Shown here: positions 6,257-13,385 of the stretch, piece after piece
How the letters are laid out: each line of letters begins with the position of its first letter
Position numbering within the stretch: position 1 is the stretch's first letter
Origin: CAZAFM01 sp964484395
GTDB lineage: Bacteria; Campylobacterota; Campylobacteria; Campylobacterales; CAZAFM01
Assembly: GCA_964484395.1 (NCBI GenBank)
Contig: CAZAFM010000067.1
Coordinates: 1-14,632 of the forward strand
Length of the DNA: 14,632 nucleotides
Direction: 5' to 3'
Translations under genes and position numbers: made by a program
Notes under the pieces: generated by a model
The model's database searches: none
The model's input: the letters and a program-made list of their open reading frames with translations, nothing else
What the model was told of the DNA's origin: nothing

Positions 6257-7600
6257 CTAAGACCCATACCCTATCACACCCACTCCGTACTTATCTCTGA
6301 GGCTTTTTATTGCTAGTTCTGCTTTTTGTGTTTTTTTATCTTTTTCCCAGTTTAGTAAGGAGAGGGGTTTTTTGTGGTTTTGGGTGAAGTTTGACACTGA
6401 AAGCACTATTCCATATATATCATCCCTATAGACATCAAGCTTTTTAAACTCCTCTTTGCATAGCTTTATATAGAAGCTCTCACTAAAGCTCTCATCTAAA
6501 GTCACACTTCTTTTGCTTCTTTGGTCACTACTGTACTTTAGTTTCATATAAAAAGTAGTAGGGTTCAGCCCTAGTGTCATAACTGTATATGATAGATGTG
6601 AGGCTAGTATAGATATGCGCCGTAGCATCTCATCTCTACTGCTAACAGGCTCAAACATCCTTGATATACCTACACTCTGCCTAGAGCTAGCCTTCAAGCA
6701 ACCCTCTCCATCGCTCCCCTCTATCTTAGCGTATAGGTCTCTTCCATACTTCCCCCATGAGTAGAGTAGGCTTTTAGCATCTTTTATCTCACCTAGCTTT
6801 TTTATACCTCTACTGTGAAGCCTCCTTGTATATGCTTTGCCAATCCCCGGAAACATCTCTATATCTATATTTTTTATAAAATCCTCTATCCTATCTTTAG
6901 GAACGACTTTTATTCCGTATGGTTTTGCAAAGTTTGTAGCTAGCTTTGCTATCCATTTGCCACTACTAGCCCCTATGCTTACTGGCAGGGAAAACTTTTT
7001 CTTTATCTCTTTTTGAAGTCTCTTTAAAAACTCCTCCGTATCCTCATCCCTAACCCATCCTTTTAGATCACCAAAAAACTCATCTATACTATACTGCTCT
7101 ATCTCTGGGATTTTGCTTTCTAAAAACTCTTTTAGCTTGTGAGATATGAGATAGTAGCTATGATGAGACTGAGGTATGACGACCGCTTCAGGACACATAG
7201 CTAGAGCCTCATATAGCCTTGTGGCGGTTTTTATGCCTCTGTCTTTGGCTTCATAGCTTTTAGCTACTACCATCCCTCTAAAAAACTCTCCTTGCTCATC
7301 ATAAAAAACCTCCCTGCTTTGTCTGCAAAAAAGACACTCACACCCTTTTAGGATGGAAGTATGGACAAAACTCTCTCCCTCTTGAAGCTCGCATGCTTTT
7401 ATACTTTGAAACTTATCATATAGCTCATTTGGAGCAAAAGCACCTGACCTTTGTATCTGGCTTACATTTTTTAGGGGAGCTTTATCAAATATAGCCTCAT
7501 CAGAGCTGTTACAGACTATCACAGGGTGGTTGTTTAAAAAGGGGTGTTTTTGCCTCTCACATGAGACAAAAAAGCAGTCAAGGTCTAGGTGGATTAGCAT
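6257..7600 (-). CDS. Y-family DNA polymerase (DinB/UmuC class) with a Cys-containing insertion
   Basis: This is a translesion DNA polymerase of 447 residues, longer than the roughly 350 of Pol IV. The catalytic carboxylates are visible: D6 and D8 in HLDLDCFF (F11 in the steric-gate position) and D173-E174 in YSIDEFF. A helix-hairpin-helix lies at about 249-266 (MFPGIGKAYTRRLHSRGI). The little-finger domain follows. Near the C-terminus, KPLSLLNW at 411-418 resembles the QLSLF beta-clamp binding motif and is followed by the family's usual K-x-RDKYG ending. Unusually, about 75 residues are inserted between the second strand (VIVC, 27-30) and VVAKSYEAKDRGIKTAT (111-127). The insert contains C70 and C87-x-C89-x2-C92, a possible metal site. 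The start overlaps the yaiI end by seven bases, so it is translated from the same message. Confidence 0.9.
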   Translation of the reverse strand: MLIHLDLDCFFVSCERQKHPFLNNHPVIVCNSSDEAIFDKAPLKNVSQIQRSGAFAPNELYDKFQSIKACELQEGESFVHTSILKGCECLFCRQSREVFYDEQGEFFRGMVVAKSYEAKDRGIKTATRLYEALAMCPEAVVIPQSHHSYYLISHKLKEFLESKIPEIEQYSIDEFFGDLKGWVRDEDTEEFLKRLQKEIKKKFSLPVSIGASSGKWIAKLATNFAKPYGIKVVPKDRIEDFIKNIDIEMFPGIGKAYTRRLHSRGIKKLGEIKDAKSLLYSWGKYGRDLYAKIEGSDGEGCLKASSRQSVGISRMFEPVSSRDEMLRRISILASHLSYTVMTLGLNPTTFYMKLKYSSDQRSKRSVTLDESFSESFYIKLCKEEFKKLDVYRDDIYGIVLSVSNFTQNHKKPLSLLNWEKDKKTQKAELAIKSLRDKYGVGVIGYGS

Positions 7601-8037
7601 CTATCTAGAAACCTATAGAGCCCGTTTGCAAAAGCTTCCGCATCTTTTTTAGAAAAAGGTTTTGGTCCTCTTGTTATCTCTCCACTATCTCTTATCTCCG
7701 ACATTAGATTTCGTATAGCTAGCAGGCTTTTGATATTATCCTCGCAAAAAAGCTCCCCTCTATGGTCAAGCCCCAAAGCTCCTTTTGATACGCACTTATC
7801 TGCTAGCGGTATATCTGCTGTGATAACAAAGTCACCCTCTTTTACTACATCTACTATATGGTTATCAGCTCCATCTATGCCTAACTCTACTATCTCATAG
7901 GTTATGTGAGGTGACTCACCTATAAAGACTTTCTTATTTGATACAACTATAGTTTCTAGGCGTCGTTTATTGATAGCTTTTAGGATGATAGGTTTTAGGG
8001 TGTTTGGAAATGCATCTCCATCTATAAAAAGTCTCAT
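7594..8037 (-). CDS. yaiI: YaiI/YqxD family (DUF188) protein
   Basis: This 147-residue protein matches the DUF188 family in length and motifs. The N-terminal DGDAFPN corresponds to the family's DADACP-like metal-site motif. IDGADNHIVD and FVITADIPLADKCVSKGA lie in the middle, and GPKPFSKKDAEAFANGLYRFLD at the end. The family is predicted to have a PIN-like nuclease fold, but a biochemical role is not established. The gene leads a two-gene operon with the Y-family polymerase (7-base overlap), which hints at a nucleic-acid repair or processing role; this is inference from context. The start is the ATG at 8037. The nearest GGAG is 14 bases upstream, further than usual, so initiation may be weak. 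Confidence 0.9.
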   Translation of the reverse strand: MRLFIDGDAFPNTLKPIILKAINKRRLETIVVSNKKVFIGESPHITYEIVELGIDGADNHIVDVVKEGDFVITADIPLADKCVSKGALGLDHRGELFCEDNIKSLLAIRNLMSEIRDSGEITRGPKPFSKKDAEAFANGLYRFLDRC

Positions 8038-8073
8038 TTACTTACAGACATCTCCGATATGAAAGAGTTTTAC

Positions 8074-8127
8074 CAACATAGACCCTCTTGTAGTTTTTAT
8101 GTATTATAACCTTTTTGGTCTATGTTG
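8074..8127. promoter_or_regulatory. candidate operator: perfect 11-bp inverted repeat spanning the -10 box
   Basis: CAACATAGACC (8074-8084) is repeated in inverse as GGTCTATGTTG (8117-8127), with 32 bases between. One arm lies in the promoter spacer and touches the -35. The other lies just downstream of the expected start point. Arm centres are about 43 bases apart, close to four helical turns, so two dimers on one face or a small loop would be possible. Only one arm is in the transcript, so an RNA hairpin from this promoter is unlikely. Confidence 0.5.
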
Positions 8128-8131
8128 TAAA
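8103..8131 (-). promoter_or_regulatory. sigma70-type promoter of yaiI-polymerase operon
   Basis: On the - strand, TTTACA (8126-8131) and TATAAT (8103-8108) are separated by exactly 17 bases, the best sigma70-type promoter in the window. Transcription would start near 8096, giving a leader of about 59 nt before the ATG of yaiI. Confidence 0.65.
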
Positions 8132-8159
8132 TCAATGAAGTGACGCTTAAAGACTAAGA

Positions 8160-8645
8160 CTAGTCTTTATTAGGCTCTCCGCCCATTTGTGATTGTAGGT
8201 AGTTTTGAAGTCCTATCTGCTCTATAAGCTCTAGCTGAGTCTCTAGATAGTCTATATGCTCCTCAGTGTCAACTAGAAGCTCATCAAAAAGCTCTCTTGA
8301 AGCATAGTCTCTTACCTCTTCAAAGTATGCTATACCATCTACCAAATCTTTTCTAGCTGCTATCTCTAGGTTTAGATCAGACTGAAGACACTCAGGTACA
8401 TTTTCACCTATCATTATCTTATGCATATCTTGGACATTTGGAAGCCCCTCTAGAAGTAGCACTCTCTCCATTATTTTATCAGCGTGCTGCATCTCTTCTA
8501 TTGACTCTTTATACTCATGCGCATAAAGAGCATTCAAGCCCCAGCTTTGATACATTTTTGCATGTACATAGTACTGATTGATAGCTGTTAGTTCATTTGT
8601 GAGTTGTCTGTTTAGTATCTCTACAGATTTGGTATCTAGTTTCAT
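8160..8645 (-). CDS. bfr: bacterioferritin
   Basis: This is an iron-storage ferritin subunit that assembles into a 24-mer shell and binds heme between subunits. The ATG at 8645 (161 aa) is chosen over the in-frame ATG at 8663 because AAGGA lies seven bases upstream and the protein then begins MKLDTK like other Bfr. Numbering coincides with E. coli Bfr without gaps: ferroxidase ligands E18, E51, H54, E94 and H130 are present, as is the heme ligand M52. At position 127, normally Glu, this protein has Thr (DTEEH), so the di-iron site appears to lack one ligand. The C-terminal GLQNYLQSQ is typical. It lies 45 bases downstream of bfd on the same strand and shares its probable Fur-controlled promoter. 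Confidence 0.95.
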   Translation of the reverse strand: MKLDTKSVEILNRQLTNELTAINQYYVHAKMYQSWGLNALYAHEYKESIEEMQHADKIMERVLLLEGLPNVQDMHKIMIGENVPECLQSDLNLEIAARKDLVDGIAYFEEVRDYASRELFDELLVDTEEHIDYLETQLELIEQIGLQNYLQSQMGGEPNKD

Positions 8646-8690
8646 AGTGCATTCCTTTTCCATAATTTGTTATTAGAAAAGTTTATACCA

Positions 8691-8885
8691 TTAACTTTTA
8701 AGACAAGCTTTACTACTGCACTCCTCAGGACAACTCTGTAAAATCTTTTTTGCATGATCTAAACATTTTCCGCATCCACTACCTAGTTTGCATATATTTT
8801 TTAGCTCTAGTAGAGATGATGCACCACTGCTTGCAAGCTCTTTTATCTTACCCTCATTTAAGCCATGACAGTTACAGATATACAC
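8691..8885 (-). CDS. bfd: bacterioferritin-associated ferredoxin (Bfd)
   Basis: This [2Fe-2S] protein passes electrons to bacterioferritin to reduce and release stored iron. The 64 residues match the usual Bfd length. The cluster ligands are C4-x-C6 and C38-x2-C41, with exactly 31 residues between the pairs, as in E. coli Bfd. Four extra cysteines occur (C32, C52, C56, C61), three of them in a tail beyond the core fold. The start is GTG at 8885 with AGGAG six bases upstream. It is the first gene of a bfd-bfr operon. A strong extended -10 and a Fur-box-like site lie just upstream, which fits expression under iron limitation, when stored iron must be released. Confidence 0.92.
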   Translation of the reverse strand: MYICNCHGLNEGKIKELASSGASSLLELKNICKLGSGCGKCLDHAKKILQSCPEECSSKACLKS

Positions 8886-8914
8886 CGCTTTCTCCTATGT
8901 TTTTTGATAAGAGA

Positions 8915-8923
8915 ATTATACCA
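8915..8923 (-). promoter_or_regulatory. extended -10 promoter of bfd-bfr
   Basis: On the - strand TGGTATAAT gives a perfect TATAAT (8915-8920) with the TGn extension, about 30 bases upstream of the GTG start. No clear -35 is seen; the Fur-like box occupies that region. Confidence 0.65.
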
Positions 8924-8931
8924 TATAATTT

Positions 8932-8946
8932 TGAAAATTGTTATCA
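8932..8946. promoter_or_regulatory. putative Fur box between bfd and selO
   Basis: TGAAAATTGTTATCA matches the 7-1-7 Fur consensus TGATAATNATTATCA at 12 of 14 defined positions. It covers the -35 area of the bfd promoter and lies about 58 bases upstream of the selO -10. Iron-loaded Fur bound here would block bfd-bfr. An effect on selO is less certain. Confidence 0.6.
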
Positions 8947-9000
8947 TAATTGACTAAATTTTCATCAATTTACTTTTTGCTTCTCCATCACTCCATATTT

Positions 9001-9009
9001 TGATATGAT
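9001..9009 (+). promoter_or_regulatory. extended -10 promoter of selO
   Basis: TGATATGAT contains the TGn extension and TATGAT (9004-9009), 21 bases before the selO ATG. AGGAG lies just upstream of the ATG. Confidence 0.5.
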
Positions 9010-9030
9010 TAGAGATAAATAGGAGATATT

Positions 9031-10443
9031 ATGTTTGAGAACTCATATTTAAGCCTTAGCAAGAAGTTTTATAGCAGACAAGAGCCACGAGCTTGCAGAG
9101 AGCCAAAGCTTTTTTGTTTTAACTCAACCTTAGCAAAAGAGCTAGGGATAGATATAGATGATGAAGATGAGCTAGCTCTTATCTTCTCAGGAAACAAGGT
9201 GCTGGAGAGTTCAGAGCCTATTTCACTTGCCTATGCAGGGCATCAGTTTGGCTACTTTACTATGCTAGGAGATGGAAGGGCAGTGCTTTTAGGAGAGCTA
9301 AAAGATAGTGAAGGAAAAAGAAAAGATATACAACTAAAAGCCTCTGGAACTACACCGTATTCAAGAAATGGAGATGGTAGAGGAACTCTTAGTGCGATGC
9401 TAAGAGAGTATCTTATAAGCGAGTCCATGCACGCCCTTGGAGTTAGAACCACTCGGTCTTTAGCAGTTGTGACTACGGGGCAGAGGGTTCATAGAGAGAT
9501 TGTGCATCCTGGAGCTATTCTAACTAGAGTAGCTAGTAGCCACATAAGAGTTGGGAGTTTTGAGTATGCAAGAAACTTCCTTGATTCAGATAGTCTAAAG
9601 GCTCTACTAGAGTACACTATAGATAGAGAATATCCATATCTTAAAAAGTCAAAAACTGTCGCTTTAGACTTTCTATATGAAGTGATGAAAGGACAGATAG
9701 AGCTTGTAGTAGAGTGGATGAGAGTTGGGTTTATACATGGTGTTATGAACACTGATAATGTCAGCATAAGCTGTGAGACTATCGACTATGGACCTTGTGC
9801 TTTTATGAATGCTTTTGACCCTTTGACTGTCTATAGCTCTATAGATAGATGGGGAAGGTATGCTTTTGGCGCTCAGCCCTCCATCACGAAGTGGAACTTA
9901 AGTGTTCTAGGCTCTGCCCTACTTCCTATTATAGACACAGATGAAGAGATAGCAGTTAAAAAAGTAGGTGAGATGATAGAGGGTTTTGATAGGGCTTTTA
10001 GAGATAGATATATGGATATGATGTTTAGAAAAACAGCTCTTTTAGACAATGCTCAAAACTCTGAGCTTCTAGGTGAACTACTATCTTTGATGCAAAAAAA
10101 CGGGCTTGATTATACAAATACTTTTGCACTTCTATCTATGCCAAAAGATGATGCTTTAAGCCTCATGGATGATGAGCTAAAAAAATGGTACAAAATATGG
10201 CTAGAAAGAAGAGAGGATAGTGATATAGCTACCAATACTATGCAGCGCTCAAACCCCACACTAATCCCTAGAAACCACCTAGTAGAAGACGCACTTGAGA
10301 GTGCAGAAAATGGAGATAGAGATAAGTTTGATGAGCTTTATTTAAAGCTTCAAAACCCCTATGACTATACAAAAGGGGTTAGCATACTAGAGTACACTCC
10401 TAAAGGTTTTGATGAAGGGTTTAAGACCTTTTGTGGGACTTAG
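9031..10443 (+). CDS. selO: protein adenylyltransferase SelO (YdiU/UPF0061)
   Basis: This is a pseudokinase-fold enzyme that transfers AMP from ATP to Ser, Thr or Tyr of target proteins and is linked to redox stress responses. The 470 residues are close to the family's usual length. Visible family motifs are GDGRAVLLGEL (80-90), DIQLKASGTTPYSRNGDGRG (99-118), SAMLREYL (121-128), HGVMNTDN (236-243, with D242 as probable base), IDYGPCAF (251-258, with D252 as metal ligand), and RYAFGAQPSITKWNL (276-290). C255 and the near-terminal C468 correspond in position to the redox disulfide pair described for E. coli SelO, so that switch may be kept. The start at 9031 has AGGAG upstream. The gene diverges from bfd and its 3' end overlaps the convergent oxidoreductase gene by four bases. 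Confidence 0.95.
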   Translation: MFENSYLSLSKKFYSRQEPRACREPKLFCFNSTLAKELGIDIDDEDELALIFSGNKVLESSEPISLAYAGHQFGYFTMLGDGRAVLLGELKDSEGKRKDIQLKASGTTPYSRNGDGRGTLSAMLREYLISESMHALGVRTTRSLAVVTTGQRVHREIVHPGAILTRVASSHIRVGSFEYARNFLDSDSLKALLEYTIDREYPYLKKSKTVALDFLYEVMKGQIELVVEWMRVGFIHGVMNTDNVSISCETIDYGPCAFMNAFDPLTVYSSIDRWGRYAFGAQPSITKWNLSVLGSALLPIIDTDEEIAVKKVGEMIEGFDRAFRDRYMDMMFRKTALLDNAQNSELLGELLSLMQKNGLDYTNTFALLSMPKDDALSLMDDELKKWYKIWLERREDSDIATNTMQRSNPTLIPRNHLVEDALESAENGDRDKFDELYLKLQNPYDYTKGVSILEYTPKGFDEGFKTFCGT

Positions 10444-11939
10444 TTATTACTCTTTAAGAGTGAAGCTTTGTTCACTGCATCTTGAATAACTGCACTAAAT
10501 CCTCCCCCTATCTCGCCCCATCCAGAGATGTTGATGAGATTTGGAAGTAGTCTGCTAAACTTCTCTCTATGTCGTCCACTCTGCAAAGGAGTTTGAGAAA
10601 ACCCATATATCGCTCCCTTAGTAGCTTTTGTATATCTCTCCATAGTCATAGGAGTGGCTGCCTCATAGCTTATAAGTGAGTCTATAATATCTGGATATAG
10701 CTTTTCTACTCTTTTTAGAAGTATTTGCGCGCATCTCTCTTTTTTCTCTTTGTAAGCAACTTCACTAAGCTCACACCACTCCTCATATCTATCAGTCACA
10801 AAAAGAGATACTAAGCGTCTATTTTTGTCGCTTAATCCACTATCAATCGCCCCATAATCAGCTATTTCCATATCTCTAGACTCAAACTCAGAGTATGAAG
10901 AGGATGATAGATTATCCATACTTTTTGCCTCACTATATACAAATGTACTATATGCTCTACCCTCAGGCGCTTTTGCTCCATCTACTACCATATAGACACC
11001 AAAAGATGATGGACCTATTTTGGCGTTTTTGTATAGTTCGAAGGTCTCTTTATCCAGTGAGCTTTTATTCTCAAGTGCATCTACTGCCCATAGTGGAGAG
11101 GCGTTGTTTATAACCATATCTGCCTCTAGGGTTTGGAATTTATCTTTTTTTCTGTATTTTACTCCACTTGCCCTATTATCTTTTGTAAGAATGGTTATTA
11201 CTTCTGCATTAGTGATAACCTCTCCACCATGAGCTTCTATCGCATCTTTTAGAGCGTTTGAAAGTTTTTGTGAGCCACCTTTGATAAACCACCCTCCTCC
11301 TTCAGAGTAGGAGCACTCAGCTATACTAAAAAAGATAGCTCCCAAACTATTTGGATTATCACTGTAGTAGCCTAGCTTATGTAACACTAGAAGTTTTAGC
11401 TCCTCGCTACTAAATAGCTCATTCATAAGCTCTGCTACACTTGTTTTATCATACTTAGCTAGGTTTTTATAAAGAATTGGAAAAAGTAGAAGCTTTAGCT
11501 TAGCAAAACCTTTTAGAGATGATACTTCATAGACTTCATTTTTAATATCGGTAATTGTTTTGAAGTATTTTTTTATGCTCTCTTTCTCTTCTGGAAAAAG
11601 CTCTATTAGCATCTTTTCAAACCCATCCTTTGAGTGAGGTACACTATAGTCGCCACTGTTGGTTATCACTCTGTAGTTTTTAGAAGCATCTACTATTTCT
11701 AACTTATCATATATTCCAAGCTCTTTTAGTATTTGGGCTTTAAAAGAGTCTTTGCTTAAGTCATCTATCTCATGCAGTGCACCTTCTATATGAACTCCAC
11801 TTCTATGCCATGTGGTTGCATACCCCCCTACTCTAGCATACTGTTCAAGAAGTGTTACACTATATCCTTTTGATGCAGCTATAGCTGCGTAGGTTAGTCC
11901 TCCAAGTCCACCACCTATGACTACTATATCTTTTTTCAA
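10440..11939 (-). CDS. FAD-dependent oxidoreductase, phytoene desaturase/CrtISO-like
   Basis: This 499-residue flavoprotein has an N-terminal Rossmann fold: VVIGGGLGGL at 6-15 (GxGxxG) with E32 in LLEQ as ribose-binding acid, then GGYATTW. The C-terminal FAD motif is ISGWGEIGGGF. The order of motifs and the length fit the CrtI/CrtISO/retinol-saturase branch of NAD(P)/FAD oxidoreductases, which desaturate or isomerise polyenes. No other carotenoid gene is in the window, so the substrate is unknown and some members act on other lipids or amines. The start is TTG at 11939, supported by AGGAGGA upstream and by the position of the nucleotide-binding motif. It lies 29 bases after a sensor kinase gene on the same strand, probably one operon, and its end overlaps convergent selO. 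Confidence 0.85.
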   Translation of the reverse strand: MKKDIVVIGGGLGGLTYAAIAASKGYSVTLLEQYARVGGYATTWHRSGVHIEGALHEIDDLSKDSFKAQILKELGIYDKLEIVDASKNYRVITNSGDYSVPHSKDGFEKMLIELFPEEKESIKKYFKTITDIKNEVYEVSSLKGFAKLKLLLFPILYKNLAKYDKTSVAELMNELFSSEELKLLVLHKLGYYSDNPNSLGAIFFSIAECSYSEGGGWFIKGGSQKLSNALKDAIEAHGGEVITNAEVITILTKDNRASGVKYRKKDKFQTLEADMVINNASPLWAVDALENKSSLDKETFELYKNAKIGPSSFGVYMVVDGAKAPEGRAYSTFVYSEAKSMDNLSSSSYSEFESRDMEIADYGAIDSGLSDKNRRLVSLFVTDRYEEWCELSEVAYKEKKERCAQILLKRVEKLYPDIIDSLISYEAATPMTMERYTKATKGAIYGFSQTPLQSGRHREKFSRLLPNLINISGWGEIGGGFSAVIQDAVNKASLLKSNN

Positions 11940-11968
11940 AAAATCCTCCTATGCTTTATCACTCTATG

Positions 11969-13300
11969 TTATTTTTTGATTTTGATGATAAATTTAGCCC
12001 CTTTGTCACTATTTGTAGCAGTAATAGTTCCTTTTAGTCTATGGGTCACAAGAGAGTAGACCATATAGAGCCCTAGTCCCTTGTCCCTTGTTTTAAAACT
12101 AGTTGTAGCGTATGGTTTAAATATCTCATCAGGTAAAAGAGCTTCATCAATCCCACCTGCACTATCCTCTATGATAATATACTCATCCTCGCTATCTCCA
12201 TAAGCTTTTATAAAAACATCAACACTATTAAGTCTTCTCTCCTCTGCTATCTCTTTTGTATTGATAAAAAATGTAGTAAAAAACTCTACCCACTCACCTG
12301 CTTCAGCAGTTGTTCTAAAGTTATCATCTATATCAGTCTGTAGGTTTATAGTATTTGATACAAAAGCTCCAAAAGATAGCTCCCTAGCCTCTTTTAGTCC
12401 TTCACTTATAGATATCTGCTTTGTTGATTTTTTCTCATAAAAGGCAGTAAAGTTTGTGATAGTCTGAGATAGATCTTTGATTTGATTTAGCGACCTTTGT
12501 ATACAGTCATTTATATGGTTTTTGTTTTTAACACTACACTCATCTATAAAGTCTTCTATATTCTGAATCTCTAGTGAAGCCACATTTAATGGTTGTCTCC
12601 AATGATGAGCTAAATCTACAAGTAGTCTATCTAAGGCTTTTCTTTTTGACTGCTCATATATTACTGCATCTTTTTCTCTAAGTTTTTTGATAGAGTTCTC
12701 AACCTTTATCTCCAACTCTTTATTCAGAATATCTAGCTCTTTTTGAACTTTTCTTCTTTTAGTGATGTTATACAAGAGAAACAAAATGATAGCAAGCTGA
12801 AAAACCATCAGAACTATAAAAATATTGTGGTAGTAGAGTAGTTCTTTGGTTCTTTTGTCCACCTGACCTTCAAGGCTACCACTATAATAATCAATAACTT
12901 CTTTCATCTGATTTATATTACCTATGTCATGAATAACTGAGAGCAGAAGCGTTTTGTCTTGATGTACAATTGGGCTTGAGTACACCTCTACGCGGGTTGT
13001 TTCACCACTTTTTAGCCTATGCCTAAAAATAAAATAGTTCCTATCCTCCAAATCTGCTGATTTCATCTCATTTGCAATTTGACTTTTTGTGAATGTGTTA
13101 ATGTCTTGAATATTCATATCCTCAAGCTCCTCAACTGAAAATCCATAAAACTCTGAGGCTGAGTTGTTTGCTTTGATTATTTTTCCACTTACTGGGTCTA
13201 TCAGTAGCATTATTGAGCTATGATTATCGATTATATCATCAATTGGCTCGGCTCTAACAACAATAAAAAAAACAACTATAAAAAAAATATATTTTCTCAC
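11969..13300 (-). CDS. PAS-domain sensor histidine kinase
   Basis: This is a membrane sensor kinase of 443 residues. The N-terminal hydrophobic segment (about 4-15) looks like a signal anchor. A PAS fold follows at about 20-125, including LLIDPVSGKIIKANNSASEFYGFS and a FRHRLKSGE return strand. A coiled region and a second membrane helix (159-178) lead into a coiled coil and the dimerisation domain with AHHWRQPLN (phospho-acceptor H232). The ATPase domain has N347, the G1 box (D379-SAGGI), the F-box (IFKPY) and the G2 box (KGLGL, 407-411). The start chosen is GTG at 13300, with AAGGG nearby. Longer in-frame starts up to 13630 would run antisense through gph and lack kinase-like sequence. No response regulator is adjacent. 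It probably shares a message with the downstream oxidoreductase. Confidence 0.88.
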   Translation of the reverse strand: MRKYIFFIVVFFIVVRAEPIDDIIDNHSSIMLLIDPVSGKIIKANNSASEFYGFSVEELEDMNIQDINTFTKSQIANEMKSADLEDRNYFIFRHRLKSGETTRVEVYSSPIVHQDKTLLLSVIHDIGNINQMKEVIDYYSGSLEGQVDKRTKELLYYHNIFIVLMVFQLAIILFLLYNITKRRKVQKELDILNKELEIKVENSIKKLREKDAVIYEQSKRKALDRLLVDLAHHWRQPLNVASLEIQNIEDFIDECSVKNKNHINDCIQRSLNQIKDLSQTITNFTAFYEKKSTKQISISEGLKEARELSFGAFVSNTINLQTDIDDNFRTTAEAGEWVEFFTTFFINTKEIAEERRLNSVDVFIKAYGDSEDEYIIIEDSAGGIDEALLPDEIFKPYATTSFKTRDKGLGLYMVYSLVTHRLKGTITATNSDKGAKFIIKIKK

Positions 13301-13354
13301 TAATTTTGCCCTTTTTGCTCTCTTCTTAAAAAGCTTTTTTATATAATGGATTGT

Positions 13355-13360
13355 TATAGT
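13355..13360 (+). promoter_or_regulatory. probable gph promoter in the divergent kinase/gph gap
   Basis: TATAGT preceded by TGT (TGnTATAGT) lies 25 bases before the gph GTG. A second TATAAT at 13342-13347 is an alternative. The 85-base gap 13301-13385 also holds a 12-bp palindrome AAAAAGCTTTTT (13328-13339) and must contain the kinase promoter, which I could not fix. Confidence 0.4.
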
Positions 13361-13385
13361 ACAAAAAAAGAAATTAAGGATAGAT

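Noticed and set aside
8034..8051. Five-codon leader ORF (MSVSK) whose stop overlaps the yaiI start
   Set aside because: Its only GGAG abuts the ATG with no spacing, so it is unlikely to be translated efficiently.
8074..8127. LexA/SOS box for the Y-family polymerase
   Set aside because: The arms do not resemble known LexA boxes (CTGT-N8-ACAG or GAAC-N4-GTTC), and the phylum generally lacks LexA.
8149..8168. Terminator after bfr (AAAGACTA-AGAC-TAGTCTTT)
   Set aside because: The stem is AT-rich, includes the bfr stop codon and is not followed by a T-run on the - strand.
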